A stretch of 64,000 nucleotides of DNA, taken from assembly GCA_018257865.1 (NCBI GenBank), contig JAEUBA010000001.1:1240001-1304000 (forward strand). The letters are read 5' to 3'. Positions within the stretch are counted from its first letter, which is position 1; the number at the start of each line of letters is the position of its first letter. The position numbers were made by a program, and so were the translations under genes. Below are positions 1 through 11,522 of the stretch, in pieces. The stretch is from Stereocaulon alpinum. Its lineage: Eukaryota; Ascomycota; Lecanoromycetes; Lecanorales; Stereocaulaceae. Under the pieces are notes generated by a model. That model was not told where the DNA came from, searched no databases, and saw only the letters and a program-made list of their open reading frames with translations.

Positions 1-576
1 TGACCGAGAAGATGGAAGCGAATATGATTGGGTTTGTGAAGGAGCACAAAGCCGATGGTGAATGCAGAGAGGAGCTGACGTGAGGATGCACGAATTAGTT
101 GCGTAAGAGTTGTAAGAAGACGCTTGTCAGCGCCGCCAACGATATGGCAGGTGTCCTACAAAATTGGATAGCCAATTGAGAAGAATTATCTACTCCGTAA
201 GTCATTCAGCGAAGTCACCGGTACGTTAGGTGGGGAGCATACAGGCTGGGGAAAGTTGAAGTAGTAGCGTGAGTGAGCTTAGGTGACACAAATCATTCAA
301 TGGGAGGGTGTAGGAGATGAGACTAGAAATCAATTATTGATCAAAGGCTGTTCGTTTCGATTGCCAGCGGGGTTGTTTCCTGGACCGGAAATTCTCTGTT
401 TATGGAAGCTCAAGCCGAATGAGGTGAGAATAGATAGTGTGTAGGTACAGAGGACCTTGGGGCTAGCTTGGCGGCAAACGGCTCAAGGCTACTTTAGGCA
501 AGTGTGCATCAATGGAAAGGGAAGTTGATTAATGACAAGAGGGGACCACTCTCTCGATAACTCGTCATTTATTACA
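1..576. other. intergenic, nothing recognised
   Basis: No convincing reading frame, RNA gene or repeat is visible. The right end presumably holds the 3' untranslated region of GAA1, which is transcribed leftwards into it. Confidence 0.4.
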
Positions 577-2496
577 TTACAAGGCTGGGCTAACGAGCAC
601 ACTCCCAGCCAGCCAAGCTGGCCACCAGACACACCATACTATCACCTGCATCCACAATCCATTCACCTTCCAGCCAAACGCAGCCTCTGCTAGCATCTCA
701 CCAACATTCGTGCCCCAGAAGTAGCACACTGCCAATACCACTACAGGGGGTGACACCAATTGCAAAGCCACCGTTGATGTAATCTTCCAGAGCTGGGAGG
801 GAAAGACATCCTTGGGCTCTACTGAACCTGAAAAGGAGTTGCCAATGAAGGATAGAGGCGCTGATAGGAGTCCCACGAACAACGAAAGTGAGAAATTCAA
901 CGTGGCGAGCGTGGCGAGGAACATTCCCAATAGGAGCAGCGAGAACGAGTGGAGTAAGAGGTATTGCTGTGCCGTTAGTGAGGCTTGGTGATGAATGAAG
1001 GCTGCTAAAACGGTGGGTAAAACGAGATTGACCGTTGTGAATAAAAGGAAGTAGTATGGTAGCGTCTGTAGAAATAGTAAGTGATTCTATCTACATCAAG
1101 AGGGAGTCAAGCTGGTAATTACCTCGAACGAAGAATGGTTGAACATGTAGAGCGGTATCACGCCGAGAAAGTGTAGAGACACGACAAGGGAAACAGGAAC
1201 AAACATCTGCCGTTCGAGTATCGTGGTAGTCTCTTTGGGCACAATCGCTGTCATTCCATCTTTTTGGACTATGTCAACCTCTGGCTTGGGGCCTTTCTCG
1301 CGCATGGTAGTTGCGACTTTCGGTGCTGGTGGTCTGCCACTACGAATCCACAAGGCTATGGCCATGATAGTAAAATTAACGGCCACCAGCATAGCGCTGG
1401 GTAGGTAGGTCCCGATACTGACGAAGCGGTCTGCTTGCATAAGCAGATAAAAGAAGAAGCTCTGATGGAAGTGCTCTAGTAGGTTATTGAGACTCCGAAA
1501 GATACTTTCGATACATCGGCCCATTGCCATGTCGTCTTGCCCACCTTCACCAACTGCCTGCAAAGTAATTGCGTCAACATGATACGGGATGAAACTACTA
1601 TGAGGACCTGATGAATGGCCTAAGCCTTGACGGACCATGCCCCGTAACATAGTCTGTAGGCGCTCTCTGTAGCTGTCATCGTGCTTCCACATGCGCTGAA
1701 GAGCTACACGCATGCCTAGTTGTCCACTAGCGATGGAGACTGCGGTGTTGAAGAGATCGAGGTTAGGCAATTGGCCATTGATGCCATCGTAGACGATGTG
1801 GATGGATTCGAAGTGATGGTCCAGAGCGTTATCCACCACGACCACACCTTGCAGCGCTCCACTCTTGATTGGCAAAGGTGCCACATACGGAGAGATGTGT
1901 TCGTCATGGTATGCATCCACCCAAGCTTGGGGACCGGCTCGACTATCTGCTGTGATCAGGATGATAATGTCCTTTGACCAAAGTGACCATCTTTTGAAGT
2001 ATCTTGCCAATTCCAATGTCAAAGCAACCCCGTTCTGGTTTAATCTGCCGTCCATGTTGGTCCAGGCAGCGACCAGCACAATGGCTTCTGTAGCATCGCC
2101 TCGCGGTGCGTGAAGGATGGCGTAGACATTCTCTCCACTGTACCTAATGCCTGCTGCCTGATACTCGTACTTCTGCCTGGCAGATCTCAACCCAGCAGAC
2201 TTGAATATATCACCAAGCTTGTGCGAGATCTCATCCTGAGGCTTGCCTGCCAGTTCTTTCACCTCGTATTTATAGGCATTGAAAACGTTCTGCTCGCTTC
2301 CCCCAAAATATGTATGTACTTGGCCTGGCAGAAGAGCATTCTCGGATATGTAGGTGTGCCTCGAGTATTCGTTGAGCGGCAGTAAGAAAAGCCAGACGAC
2401 CCCTACTAAGATCAATAAAGCCGAGAGGTATGGAGGAAGCTTCTGGAGTCGTGGATCTCGTCGTAGAGCCAAAATGGTGGGAGCTTCTAGAGTCAT
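577..2496 (-). CDS. GAA1: GPI transamidase subunit Gaa1
   Basis: Subunit of the ER-membrane GPI transamidase, which attaches preformed GPI anchors to proteins. Two exons, complement(577..1065, 1123..2496), with a 57-nt intron (GTAATT..CAG), give 620 residues, the usual Gaa1 length. A hydrophobic segment near residues 20-42 is the first membrane span. A long lumenal region follows, in which the M28-peptidase-like fold is expected (it contains AWTNMDGRLNQNG and ILITADSRAGPQAW). Several hydrophobic spans fill the last 250 residues, and the tail contains NFSLSLFVGLLSAPLSF, typical of the family. The start is the first ATG of the frame, before a basic stretch. CWH43, another GPI-pathway gene, lies 51 kb away. 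Confidence 0.93.
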
Positions 2497-3188
2497 TAGA
2501 ACACTCGATTCCCTTAGGGGCTTCAGGGAACAATTTCAAGGGAGACTCACAGATCAATGCCATGTGGAAGCATGGCAGAGCAGAGAGAGTCGCAAGAACT
2601 CCCTGACTCCAAGTCGAGGCCAGGGCCGAGCCCTAAGCCGATCACTGCGCTAGTGTCGCCAGCCTTGCTCCCCAGAAACATGAGGTCCTTCCTTTTCAGT
2701 TCACTGCAATTTGATTAGGCTAATCTTCCACAGTGTTCCGAAGTCCCGTCTTTCCTTTACTTACTACAATCGGTACTTGGTACCAAGCGCTTGACCACGG
2801 TTTGTGACTCACTTTTATAGCTATATTGCTTTCAACCTCAATCTTACCTTGTGTTCCGCTACCTTGTCCTTTCTCTACTCTACATTGCCCTTGCATCTGA
2901 GGTTATGAGGCCCAATGTCTCACGAATACTTGACAAGGAAGCTGATTCTCCAACGTTGTTGAGCAGTTTCACAATGCCCCTTTCGGCGTAATTCCTCCTT
3001 TATATTTGGTAGACACTCCTAGTCAGAGATGCCGTTTTGAACCCAGCTTCTAACAGGGTCTTGTAATCCAAGATCCTAGTTGAAGTATTCAATGAGCTCC
3101 AGGCAAGCCAAGCGATTTCATCTCCCAGACTCCTGCATATGCACACTGGACTAAATCTTGGCTCAACACCCATCGGGATATAGCATCG
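2497..3188. other. intergenic, GAA1 upstream region
   Basis: Divergent spacer between GAA1 (-) and the F-box-like gene (+). It must contain the GAA1 promoter. Short frames here have no recognisable content, and no RNA gene was seen. Confidence 0.4.
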
Positions 3189-3381
3189 ATGTCACCACCA
3201 AAGCCCAGAATTGTTGAGATCACTGGCGCTTACCCCATCGATCATCTCCACATCAACATCAAATCCTTCCGGAGTTGGCCATGGCGTAGGAAGTCTAATA
3301 TGTTACGGGGACTGCAGAAAGGAGACCGCCCCGAATCATCAAGCCTTTACAGCCGAGTCCAATCGAACGATAAGAACATAA

Positions 3382-4689
3382 CCACTCATTGGGGCCACAA
3401 CAGATCATCTTGCACGACTCCCCAATGAGTTGCTTCTACATATTATGGAGCAAATGCCCACTCCAGGAGCTCTTTACAACTTTATGAAAGCCTATCCTCG
3501 AAGCGCAGTGGTGGCTCAGAGTCACCCTAAACCTCAAGAGGTCTTGATGGGAGTCATTCAAAGCCTTGTTATGCCTCTTCAGCTACAGAATCTGACTTGC
3601 ATCACCCTGGCCGTCCGTCACAGCATAGTTGCATTGGCTGGACTGGAAAGGTATCTGGAGACAAATCTCGAGGGCATCTCCATACCCTCTATTGTTGCCT
3701 GTGCTAAGGACTTGGTGGGTGTGCTTCAGGATCTCGTCACTCTATTCGAGGACATGGACACACTCGAGGAAACGTTCCTGACGACTCGGCTGGAAAATGC
3801 GGTCTAACTCCAGCTTGTCCGGCAGTCGGGTGCTTATGATAGTAAGACATTTTGTAAACCAGCTGCATCGCCTACAGAACTTCATCGCATCCGCCGGGCA
3901 TTCTGGCGTCTGCAACTCTATTCCGATCCCTATCACCATCCCAGACGTAGATCTATGGCCCACGATTGGGGAATCAATTCCTACTGTCGAAAGGCTTTGC
4001 TTGCAAGCACCGTATGGGAGCTTGAGGAGCTTCAGTGTGCCTATTACCATGTGAAAGACCAACTAGAAGTGTGGAGAGATAGCAACAGCGCGCGCTACGC
4101 TCCGGCGCTGGCTCACAGGCTCTTGGAGAGATTCCAATGCGACAAAGATGATCGGGATCCTTCTGACCGCCCCAAGAGTACACCTGAGTCTCATATCTCT
4201 TACGCCGTATTCCATCGACCAGATTTCGCCTTACACCTGTATCCTAACAGCCAATCTTGGACTGCTTGGGCCGACACCCTGGAAGCATGTGAGCCGAGTG
4301 CGGGTTATCAATACTTTAAGGCTAATTCTGAAGGACTTGGAGCATGGGAGGACTCTTACTTCCACACATCACCTCTAAGCTGTTTTCTGGACTGGGGTTT
4401 CTGCATGTGGGACAGGTCCCGACTTGAAACGTTGCAGCTGTTAGGCTGCCCTTCCCAGCATTCCTGGGCAGACCCCAACAAGAGTCACCGTTACGGCTGC
4501 TCACACTGCCATGGCAGTCCAGCTGGACGGACTCGCAAGCATACCCTGATGACGAGGAAGAGAATCTGGAAGAGCCTTGTCAGGACCTCATGGCTGTTCA
4601 TCTCAAAGACTGTGGAAAAGAGTGCCTGGAGCCCCTTCACCAAAAGGAAGATGATGGCCAATCCGCGAGGCTATATTGAAGGCTACTAA
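3382..4689 (+). CDS. F-box-like protein, probably degenerate
   Basis: Frame 1 opens at 3382 and reads LARLPNELLLHIMEQM from 3409, which resembles the start of a fungal F-box. It continues to LTTRLENAV and meets TAA at 3805. The same frame then carries on with family-like text (PTELHRIRRAFWRLQLYSDP, then MAHDWGINSYCRKALL) to about DWGFCMWDRSRLE. After that the better-looking tail (YPDDEEENLEEPCQDL) is in another frame ending near 4680. A 45-nt frame-preserving intron (3802..3846, GTCTAA..TAAG) could remove the stop, but its splice sites are weak. No clear start codon joins the F-box; an ATG at 3189 is in another frame. This is either a multi-intron gene or, more likely, a decaying copy. F-box proteins recruit substrates to SCF ubiquitin ligases. 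Confidence 0.4.
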
Positions 4690-4905
4690 GCATGGTGATA
4701 TGCTTCCAAACAGTCTCAATATCTGGATCAAACAGAACCATATAGCACGGTTCATGATGCAATGCCGGAAATTGCAATATTTTGGTCTACGGAAAATCTC
4801 GCAAATATGCGATGCCTGTATATCTGACGTTTTTCGTCCATAGCTCGACGATCACACTTCATCCGTAGCCACAATCTAGATGAATCAAGGACCCAGTGAC
4901 CGCAT

Positions 4906-5530
4906 TCAGTCCTCACCCTTGGTAAAGCCCATATGCAAACGCCACCAGTCCAGAATTTCACGCTCCGTCAATTCGGATGCCAACTCCTTCATCGACGCAA
5001 ATTCCTTCACATCACCAGGCTCAACCAGTAGCCGCCCTTGCTCTACAGTTTCTGACCGTAGAAGTTGGTAGTCTTTATATCTCAGTCTCTAGTTCCCCCA
5101 CCCACGTCAGTCAAACGTAATCAACCCTTGAAATAACCTCCCAAGGAAAGATAATGAAACTACCTCAATCACATTTTACACACTCCACAAGTGGCTCACA
5201 ATGTCCAGAAAGAACGATAAGCATCCCATCAACCACCTTTATACTCCCACCCTTTCACCACAATTACAATCGAAATTCCATAACCCAGCTGAACGTAAAC
5301 AATAAACACCACAACATCACATAAAACAATGAGACCCCCATCCTCACCTTAACACTCGCAATCCACTCCCTCACCCCTTCCTCCCCCTCAGACTCCGCAA
5401 TCATGATCCCCGGCGGAACACCCGTCTTCAGATACACCGCACACTCCCACTTCTTGGCTAGCTTATTGATGGCGGAGATCTTCTTGCGGGAGGTCATGTG
5501 GTGGGTTTTTATTAGGGCGCGGTGGAGCAT
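4906..5530 (-). CDS. DUF1115 domain protein, RWDD2-like C-terminal module
   Basis: Exons complement(4906..5088, 5348..5530), joined in phase 0 by a 259-nt intron (GTGAGG..TAG), give 121 residues. Exon 1 holds MLHRALIKTHHMTSRKK and a predicted core ending REWIASVK. Exon 2 continues RLRYKDYQLLRSETVEQGR and ends TKGED. This order matches the DUF1115 domain that follows the RWD domain in RWDD2 proteins. No RWD domain is visible upstream: the 5' flank is C-rich and looks like a leader. The ATG at 5530 has A at -3, so a short stand-alone protein is plausible. The molecular function is unknown. The intron is the longest in the window, so an additional exon or a different acceptor cannot be excluded. 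Confidence 0.7.
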
Positions 5531-6060
5531 TTGTGGTGATTGAGTTACATTGGAGAGAGCGCGACGTGGAAGGGTGATGTTAGATTTGTGGGGAGGGTGA
5601 TGGGGGTAAATTAGAGGGGGGTGGGGGTGTTGTGTTTATGGTGAGGGTGGAAGGGAAAGGAAACGGGAGGAGATGGTGGGTTGGCGGTTTTTAGGTATCA
5701 TAATTATATCAAATTGTTCTTGGTGGAGCATCTCTGTGGTTTAGAGGCCAAATGATATGGCTCAGAAGATTGGGATTGTATGAGGACAGATGGTATTAGC
5801 GGTTAAAAGATGAATCTGTTCATTAATAATAGTCTAAGTCTCTGTAGGTATAATGTACGGTAATGGGGTATCTAGGGAAAGACATGAATCGCTCAAAGCC
5901 CGCTAATAGCGTCAAGGTGGTATCATGAATCCAAGAACCCAATGATAGAACGCCACGTATCCGAAAGAGAGTTATGCATGAGGTCGTTACGCTGAATATC
6001 CCCATCGAACAGATGGAATGTCGTGAGGCTCGCTTGTTCAATGCTGTGCAACCGTTTCCG
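5531..6060. other. intergenic, promoter of DUF1115 gene and 3' end of YTP1-like gene
   Basis: The part nearest 5531 is G-rich on the plus strand (C-rich in the direction of the DUF1115 gene), as in many fungal leaders. The rest is the 3' flank of the YTP1-like gene. No additional gene was recognised. Confidence 0.4.
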
Positions 6061-7916
6061 CTACGCGCTGTTCCTAGTAGAAGTAGGTGTCTGCCTTTTG
6101 ACGGCCCATCCTTTGACGGCGAGTACAATGATAGTCCAGGCCATCAGGAAACACGTGAAGCCCATTGTAACGGTGAACGGGAACATGGCATGCAAGTCGT
6201 GGTTCTCCATAGCGGCGACTGTATCTTTGTTACTAGCCATGAAGATCAAACCACCGGATATCAGGCAGAAAGAGCTGATAAGCTCTGAAGGCGGACGAGA
6301 TGGCAGATACGATGATGGCGGAGACAGGTACGTTAGAATGTAAGTGACTGAACGTGCTAGTGCAAACCCAACGAAGAGGGTACCCCATTGCTTGTGCACC
6401 ATCGTTGAAACCATGGAAGCCTGGTGGTGCGAACTCATCATCAGTCCTAGGAGCAAAATGATGAGGCCTGGAAATGGATTCATCGAGAAGGGGTAAGTTT
6501 TTGGAGGATTCAAGTGCTCCTTTGTGGACTGTGAACCTTGAGCCGTAGACGAGGTCAAGATCGAAATGTTGAGGAACTCGCGGATCCTCTTCGACTCGAC
6601 AAGCATACCACAGAGCCCACCTCCGAAGAACATGATCGAAATGGATACGTGCTCGAAGTCCTGAGCAGTCCAAGCATTGCCCCAAGCAGCGAGATGCTCA
6701 AGCCACATATTGGAGGCGCCATAGAGGAAAATGACAAAAGACTCAACAAACTCAGCTGAAGGAATTCGAGTCTTCCGAGAGCTGATGAATCCAACCGGAG
6801 GCTTTATGTTCCATGCCCAGCCCATTTCGGCGAAGCATCCCATCCATCGTCCAAGGGTAAGCAGTCCGTACCAAAAAAAGATCCCGCCTTTAATGGTATG
6901 TGCAAGGCCGTTGAAGACATTGTTGCCACGGAAAACGCCACCATAGACAACAGCGCCGCTTATGATAGCAGCAAAGCCAAGTAGTAAGCTGATGCAGTCG
7001 GTAGCGTCGTACATGGAATTCAATACTCTCATGGCTCGCTTAGACAGCACAGCTGTTATGCGGGTGGCCGCGCGTTGGACTTTGGCATTGCCTAGCAGGC
7101 CTTGCTTCTCTGCATGATCTGCCTCCGCATCTCTAAGATCATCATTATGCTCGTTAAGCTTGCGCTCTTCCTCCTCATTCTGTTCCTGCATCGAAGAAAT
7201 TGACTGGCTTCGAGAAGACTCGGATGCTGTGAAGTGACCACTATCTTGGGAGTATCTGTATGCATCTTGATACCGTGTTGCTTGTTGTTCCGCCAACGCC
7301 TCCATCGACATTGGCAAGAAAGGATTTTGCTCCTCCGCGGAAGCGTGTTGTGGTTTCCCAATGCTGGTGGCCAATTTTATGAGTCCAATAACGCACTGTA
7401 CCACAACGACAAAGGTCACGATCCAGCCAATTTTACTGTGCACGTTATTCTCGTAAAGATCTGGTGTCTTGCCACCGTAGATCGTTCCCAACAACAGGCC
7501 GAAGCTATGAAAACCAAGGAAAGCGAGCTGGACAACAGGTGCGAGTTTGGAGCGGGCGACGCTGAGCATTACACCTGCTGGGTATCAGTACAGTTTTCTC
7601 TCAACTATGTAATCTAGGCAGACTCACTTATAGGGAGGATGAAAAACCACGCAATGGTCATAAGTACGATATGTGCCAGCATGAGCCCGCCATAATTTGG
7701 GTATGTGAAGTAGCTTTGCGGCGCTACGGTCGACGAGTTTATGGTTACGGTTAACGTTGAGTTTGAAGTGATGAGGTGCGCCGTCTTGGGCACGCCCATG
7801 CCCTCCATTTCGCCGTCATGGCTTCCGTGGCCGTGGGAGAGTGCAAGAGGCACGGCCCCAAGCAACAAGAGCGCCGTAAGCCTTGTAAGCCCTATAAGCC
7901 CGTAGGCATGCACCAT
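6061..7916 (-). CDS. YTP1: YTP1-like polytopic membrane protein
   Basis: Exons complement(6061..7574, 7628..7916) give 600 residues. The N-terminus is a signal-like hydrophobic segment (LTALLLLGAVPLALSHGHG), followed by a short Ser/Thr-rich lumenal stretch and the DUF2427 helices (GGLMLAHIVLMTIAWFFILP, then VMLSVARSKL). The rest has the C-terminal Ytp1 domain with many membrane spans and an acidic, charged loop near the middle (EQNEEEERKLNEHNDD). The intron donor is GTGAGT. The acceptor is a tandem CAGCAG, so one residue may be present or absent at the junction. Yeast Ytp1 is related to mitochondrial electron-transport proteins but its role is unclear. A His-rich N-terminus after signal cleavage is a recurring feature of the family. 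Confidence 0.88.
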
Positions 7917-9048
7917 AAGTTCGGTACTTGTGGTGATTCTTGGCTAGCGGTTTCGAAGATCTGCTGAGATTTCAAGGAGATGTCTGGGGGCTTTTAAGCT
8001 AGTTAGGTATATTACGAGAAGGGCAATGGTGATAAATGAAGGGAGAGGTGTGGTTGCCTATTTCAAGGCAGCAGGAGCAGAGGGATCAAGTGTGCTGGGC
8101 GCCGGCGCGCAGCGGAGGGCCTGAGATTGACGTGGTGTGGCATGTGCTGATGACACAGATATGTCAGCGGGCCTCCGACGGTGATAGTCGGAACCTGCAT
8201 GTTTAGTGAGTGACGCACGGAATGCATGTCCGACGCGGTTGTAGGAGGTCGGTATCGAAATTAATGGAATAGTTGATCGTATCTCCAATCACGATTTGAC
8301 ATGAGGTCAGCTCTTGCCTGACACGCTTAAGAAATCAGCTGCCACTAACTAAGCTCCCCTTGGAGACTAGCATATATCGGACAGAACAGCGCCCGAGGCC
8401 GGAGATAGCTCCCAACCTCTCATCTGTTCTCGTTGTTAACGATGCACTGCATGCCCAAATTCCAAACGTTCCTGATAAGCTGTCAGCACGCCTCTTTGCT
8501 GTATGAGGGAGCGGTGGCGGAAGCGGTAGAACTACTACTAGAATGCCCAGATTGCCATGTCTCACAGGAGAAAGTTATTTACCGCACAAATTCGGAATCT
8601 CGGCTTTTAAAAGATCCTAATCGCCTTTCCTACAACAGCATCGAAACTCCGCATTGGCCCAGTGTCCCCTTGACCAAACTTTATTGGTGAGACAACAAGA
8701 TATGGTGCAATGTTTTTCAGTGCTCATAACCTCACCCGGTTGCGCCCGGATCTACTTGACTCACTGCTTATTCACATCCGTCTACTCCGCTTACATTGAT
8801 GACACCTCTCTAGTTGTTGCTTGGCAAACATCCAGCTGTCGTTGCGACACTGCCACTGCGGTCTTTGGAACGTGATCCTTCACTGATCCTTCAGGCTTCT
8901 AACCACTTCCCACACTTCCATTGGCAAGCGTTCAGCTCCAACCATGGCTGATTAAGCGACTGCGCGTGCATCAAAAAGCACGCTCGAATCGGGTAACATG
9001 CACACTCTTGAGACTCTTCTAATTTCTAGGGGTCATCGCGAAATTGAG
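7917..9048. other. intergenic, nothing recognised
   Basis: Upstream of the YTP1-like gene and downstream of EFM5. Only short, uninformative frames on both strands. No RNA gene or repeat seen. Confidence 0.4.
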
Positions 9049-10053
9049 CTAATCTGACTCTCGCCACAACCAGTTGGCACACTCGAAGTTTGCATAGCAT
9101 CTAAAGTCGTTGCCGAGCCTGTTCTGTGCATGCTGAGGATCGAAAGTGGTAGTGCGAATACCTGGGTGCAACTTGTGGACGAGCGCCTCCATTCGCTCGC
9201 CTGTGCATACAATGAGGCGAGAACAAGGTCGAGCAGGGTCAGTTGACGTGAGCTTTGACAGCCATCGAGTCGTTAAAGCAGCTATTATCAAGATATTAGT
9301 GAACGGAAAATGTTTTGGACCATGCCAAGCACAGACCTTTCGTCTGACAATCAGAACTCAGGAATGGAGGATCGCAAAGTATACTATCGTACTTGGCTTT
9401 CATCTCGCCTGATCACACGGTCAGTGACCGGGAATGCACTCATGAATTTGTCATACAGGGTGATATTGACTTACTGGGAAGCTCCAGCGGATGTTCGAAA
9501 TCATAGTAGACGAACTCATCAAACACGTCGAATCTCCTATCATATTCCAGCAGCCGTATGTTACAAACCTCATACTTTCCCGAAGCCTGGGGCGATTAGC
9601 CGAAAGCCTGACACAGTATTAACGCGTAGATGACTGACAAGCAGGTTTTTGAGCTGTACAAACACACTTGGCGCTGAAACTAAGCAGATATCCGTGGACG
9701 CGGAAGAGCCCTCGAGTAGTTGCTTTGCCAGCGTAGTAGCTGTTTCATCGCTGTACTGAGCACATCAGCATACAGGCGCAGACATGCTTCGGTGGGGATG
9801 TACCCAGAATTGACTCGCATTCCAGTCTTCTGAGAACATGTCCATGGACAGTTCGGCTTGAGATCCTTTCTGCTCCACCTCTGCTTTTAGGTTGGCGAGG
9901 CGCTTCTCCCTAGAGTCCCTCTCTGAATAGAAATCTTGCAGTGCCACGAGAGTATCATTGGGAAGTTCACTGGCCCACAATTAGGTCGTGACCTTAGGTT
10001 TCCCAAGCAATTCCTTACAGAACTTCATCATCGTCTTGTCCAGGGTCACTCAT
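9049..10053 (-). CDS. EFM5: eEF1A lysine N-methyltransferase Efm5
   Basis: S-adenosylmethionine-dependent enzyme of the N6-adenine-methyltransferase-like fold. The yeast protein trimethylates a lysine of elongation factor eEF1A. Six exons, complement(9049..9281, 9337..9408, 9475..9586, 9639..9755, 9804..9969, 10019..10053), all with GT..AG introns of 48-66 nt, give 244 residues. Recognisable blocks in order: ELPNDTLVALQDF, EDWNASQFW, SDETATTLAKQLLEG, VSAPSVFVQLKNLL, EYDRRFDVFDEFVYYDFEHP, the catalytic-type motif CDPPFLSSDCQTK, TTRWLSKL, and RLIVCTGERMEALVHKLHPG ending in NDFRCYANFEC. All blocks join in phase. The start is MSDPGQDDDEV in the first small exon. Confidence 0.93.
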
Positions 10054-10362
10054 GGTGAAGAATTGCTGGAGGATTTAGATCAGGAGAGGACCAAGTATTC
10101 GTTCGTTGACATTATTGGGTTTATGACTTCCACCTTGCAGCGCCCTAAAGTGCCGGCTATTTAGGGTTGCGGGTAGCGGGCTGGTAGCTCGACCCGACTC
10201 GCTGGGCGTCAATGCTTGACAGCAAAGAGGCCACAGAGGTCGCTTATCATCACCAGCTCATCAGGATGATACAGGCTCCTAGGAATAGTCAACAAAGCAC
10301 AAACTCGTTCTCACAGTCTTGCTCCATGCGAGGATAGCATACGGACAGAAACAGCCCTCATT
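10054..10362. promoter_or_regulatory. divergent promoter region, EFM5 / RBD2
   Basis: A 309-nt spacer between two diverging start codons. It must hold both promoters. No individual factor site is assigned. Confidence 0.5.
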
Positions 10363-11522
10363 ATGGCGCCAACACTTCCCAGCTTTAACCCTGGCCGGCT
10401 TCGCTCCTATATCTTCCGCTTACCTCTCTTCACGCGAATTATAATACTGTTCATAATTATTTTCTGGATATTGGAGTTTCAGAGCGCGTGGAATGTGGCT
10501 CAATGGGGTGCTCTCGTTCCTGAGGAGGTCAACTTGGGAACGAGTATGTCTTGCAGTCTCTGAGCGCTCGAATCATTGTGTAGAGCATTCGATATGCTTT
10601 GAGGGCTTTGCTGATAGTAGCCAATTTGCAGTGTATCGATTGAACACGTATCCGTTGATACACCTTGGCTTCATCCATATGCTCCTGAATACCATTGCTC
10701 TTACTCCACTACTGGAGAGATTTGAGGGGGATCATGGCACACTGTTGACATTAGCAATGTTCCTTGGGCGTACGCGCTATTCAACATGCCGACATTGGTG
10801 GATCAGCTAATAAATGCTCCTAGCTTTGTCCACTTTACCTGCGGCTGCATACCTGATAACCGAGCGAGGAATGCTGAGAGGCAATACGGCAGTCATGGGT
10901 GCGAGGTATGAACGAACGACTTCCAAGGAAGTGGACATAGTACTAACGGTGACTGTAGTGTTTGGGTATTTGTGCTCTTGGGTGCAGAAGCTATCAAAGC
11001 TTTCAAGGCAAATCCATACTTTGCGTGAGCTTTTTGTCCTGGATTCCTAGATATCTGGCTAATTCGCTCTCGCTTAGGATCGGTACGAATAAGATACCAA
11101 CATGGACCACCCCAATTATCGCCCTTGTCTTCGTCACTGCACTCGTCCCCAATACGTCATTTTTAGGTCACCTAAGCGCTCTGGCAGTTGGCTATGTTTG
11201 TAAGTCTCAACTCTCCCCACACCTCCCATCAACATCTCCCAAATCACGTCATGACTTTCTATTCCACGTTTGCTGACAGTAATGTGTTGCTACAGATGGC
11301 CTAGGCTACCTCAAGATCCTCGCTCCCCCAGAGAAAGTCCTTCGCTGGATCGAGGGCAAACTCAATCTACTTGGCCGGCTTCCGCATTACGTCTCGATAG
11401 ATCAGAAGACATATGGTAGATACGGCGTTCTTCCCACCTCGACTGCGCCCAATTCAGGTAGTGCGGGCGAGAGTTCTGTTCCTATGACATATATGGGATC
11501 CACTGAAAGGTTGGGGACTTAA
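10363..11522 (+). CDS. RBD2: rhomboid family intramembrane serine protease Rbd2
   Basis: Golgi-type rhomboid protease that cleaves within or near membrane spans. Six exons, join(10363..10543, 10632..10769, 10824..10905, 10959..11024, 11078..11199, 11296..11522), give 271 residues, the family length. Visible elements: first membrane helix IIILFIIIFWILEF; TMYRLNTYPLIHLGFIHMLL; a catalytic-serine block RGNTAVMGASVWVFVLLG, whose serine codon AGT is split by the third intron; and the catalytic histidine in NTSFLGHLSALAVGYVYGLG. The tail is hydrophilic (KTYGRYGVLPTSTAP) and probably cytosolic. The intron before the serine exon has a perfect TACTAAC branch site. Confidence 0.93.
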
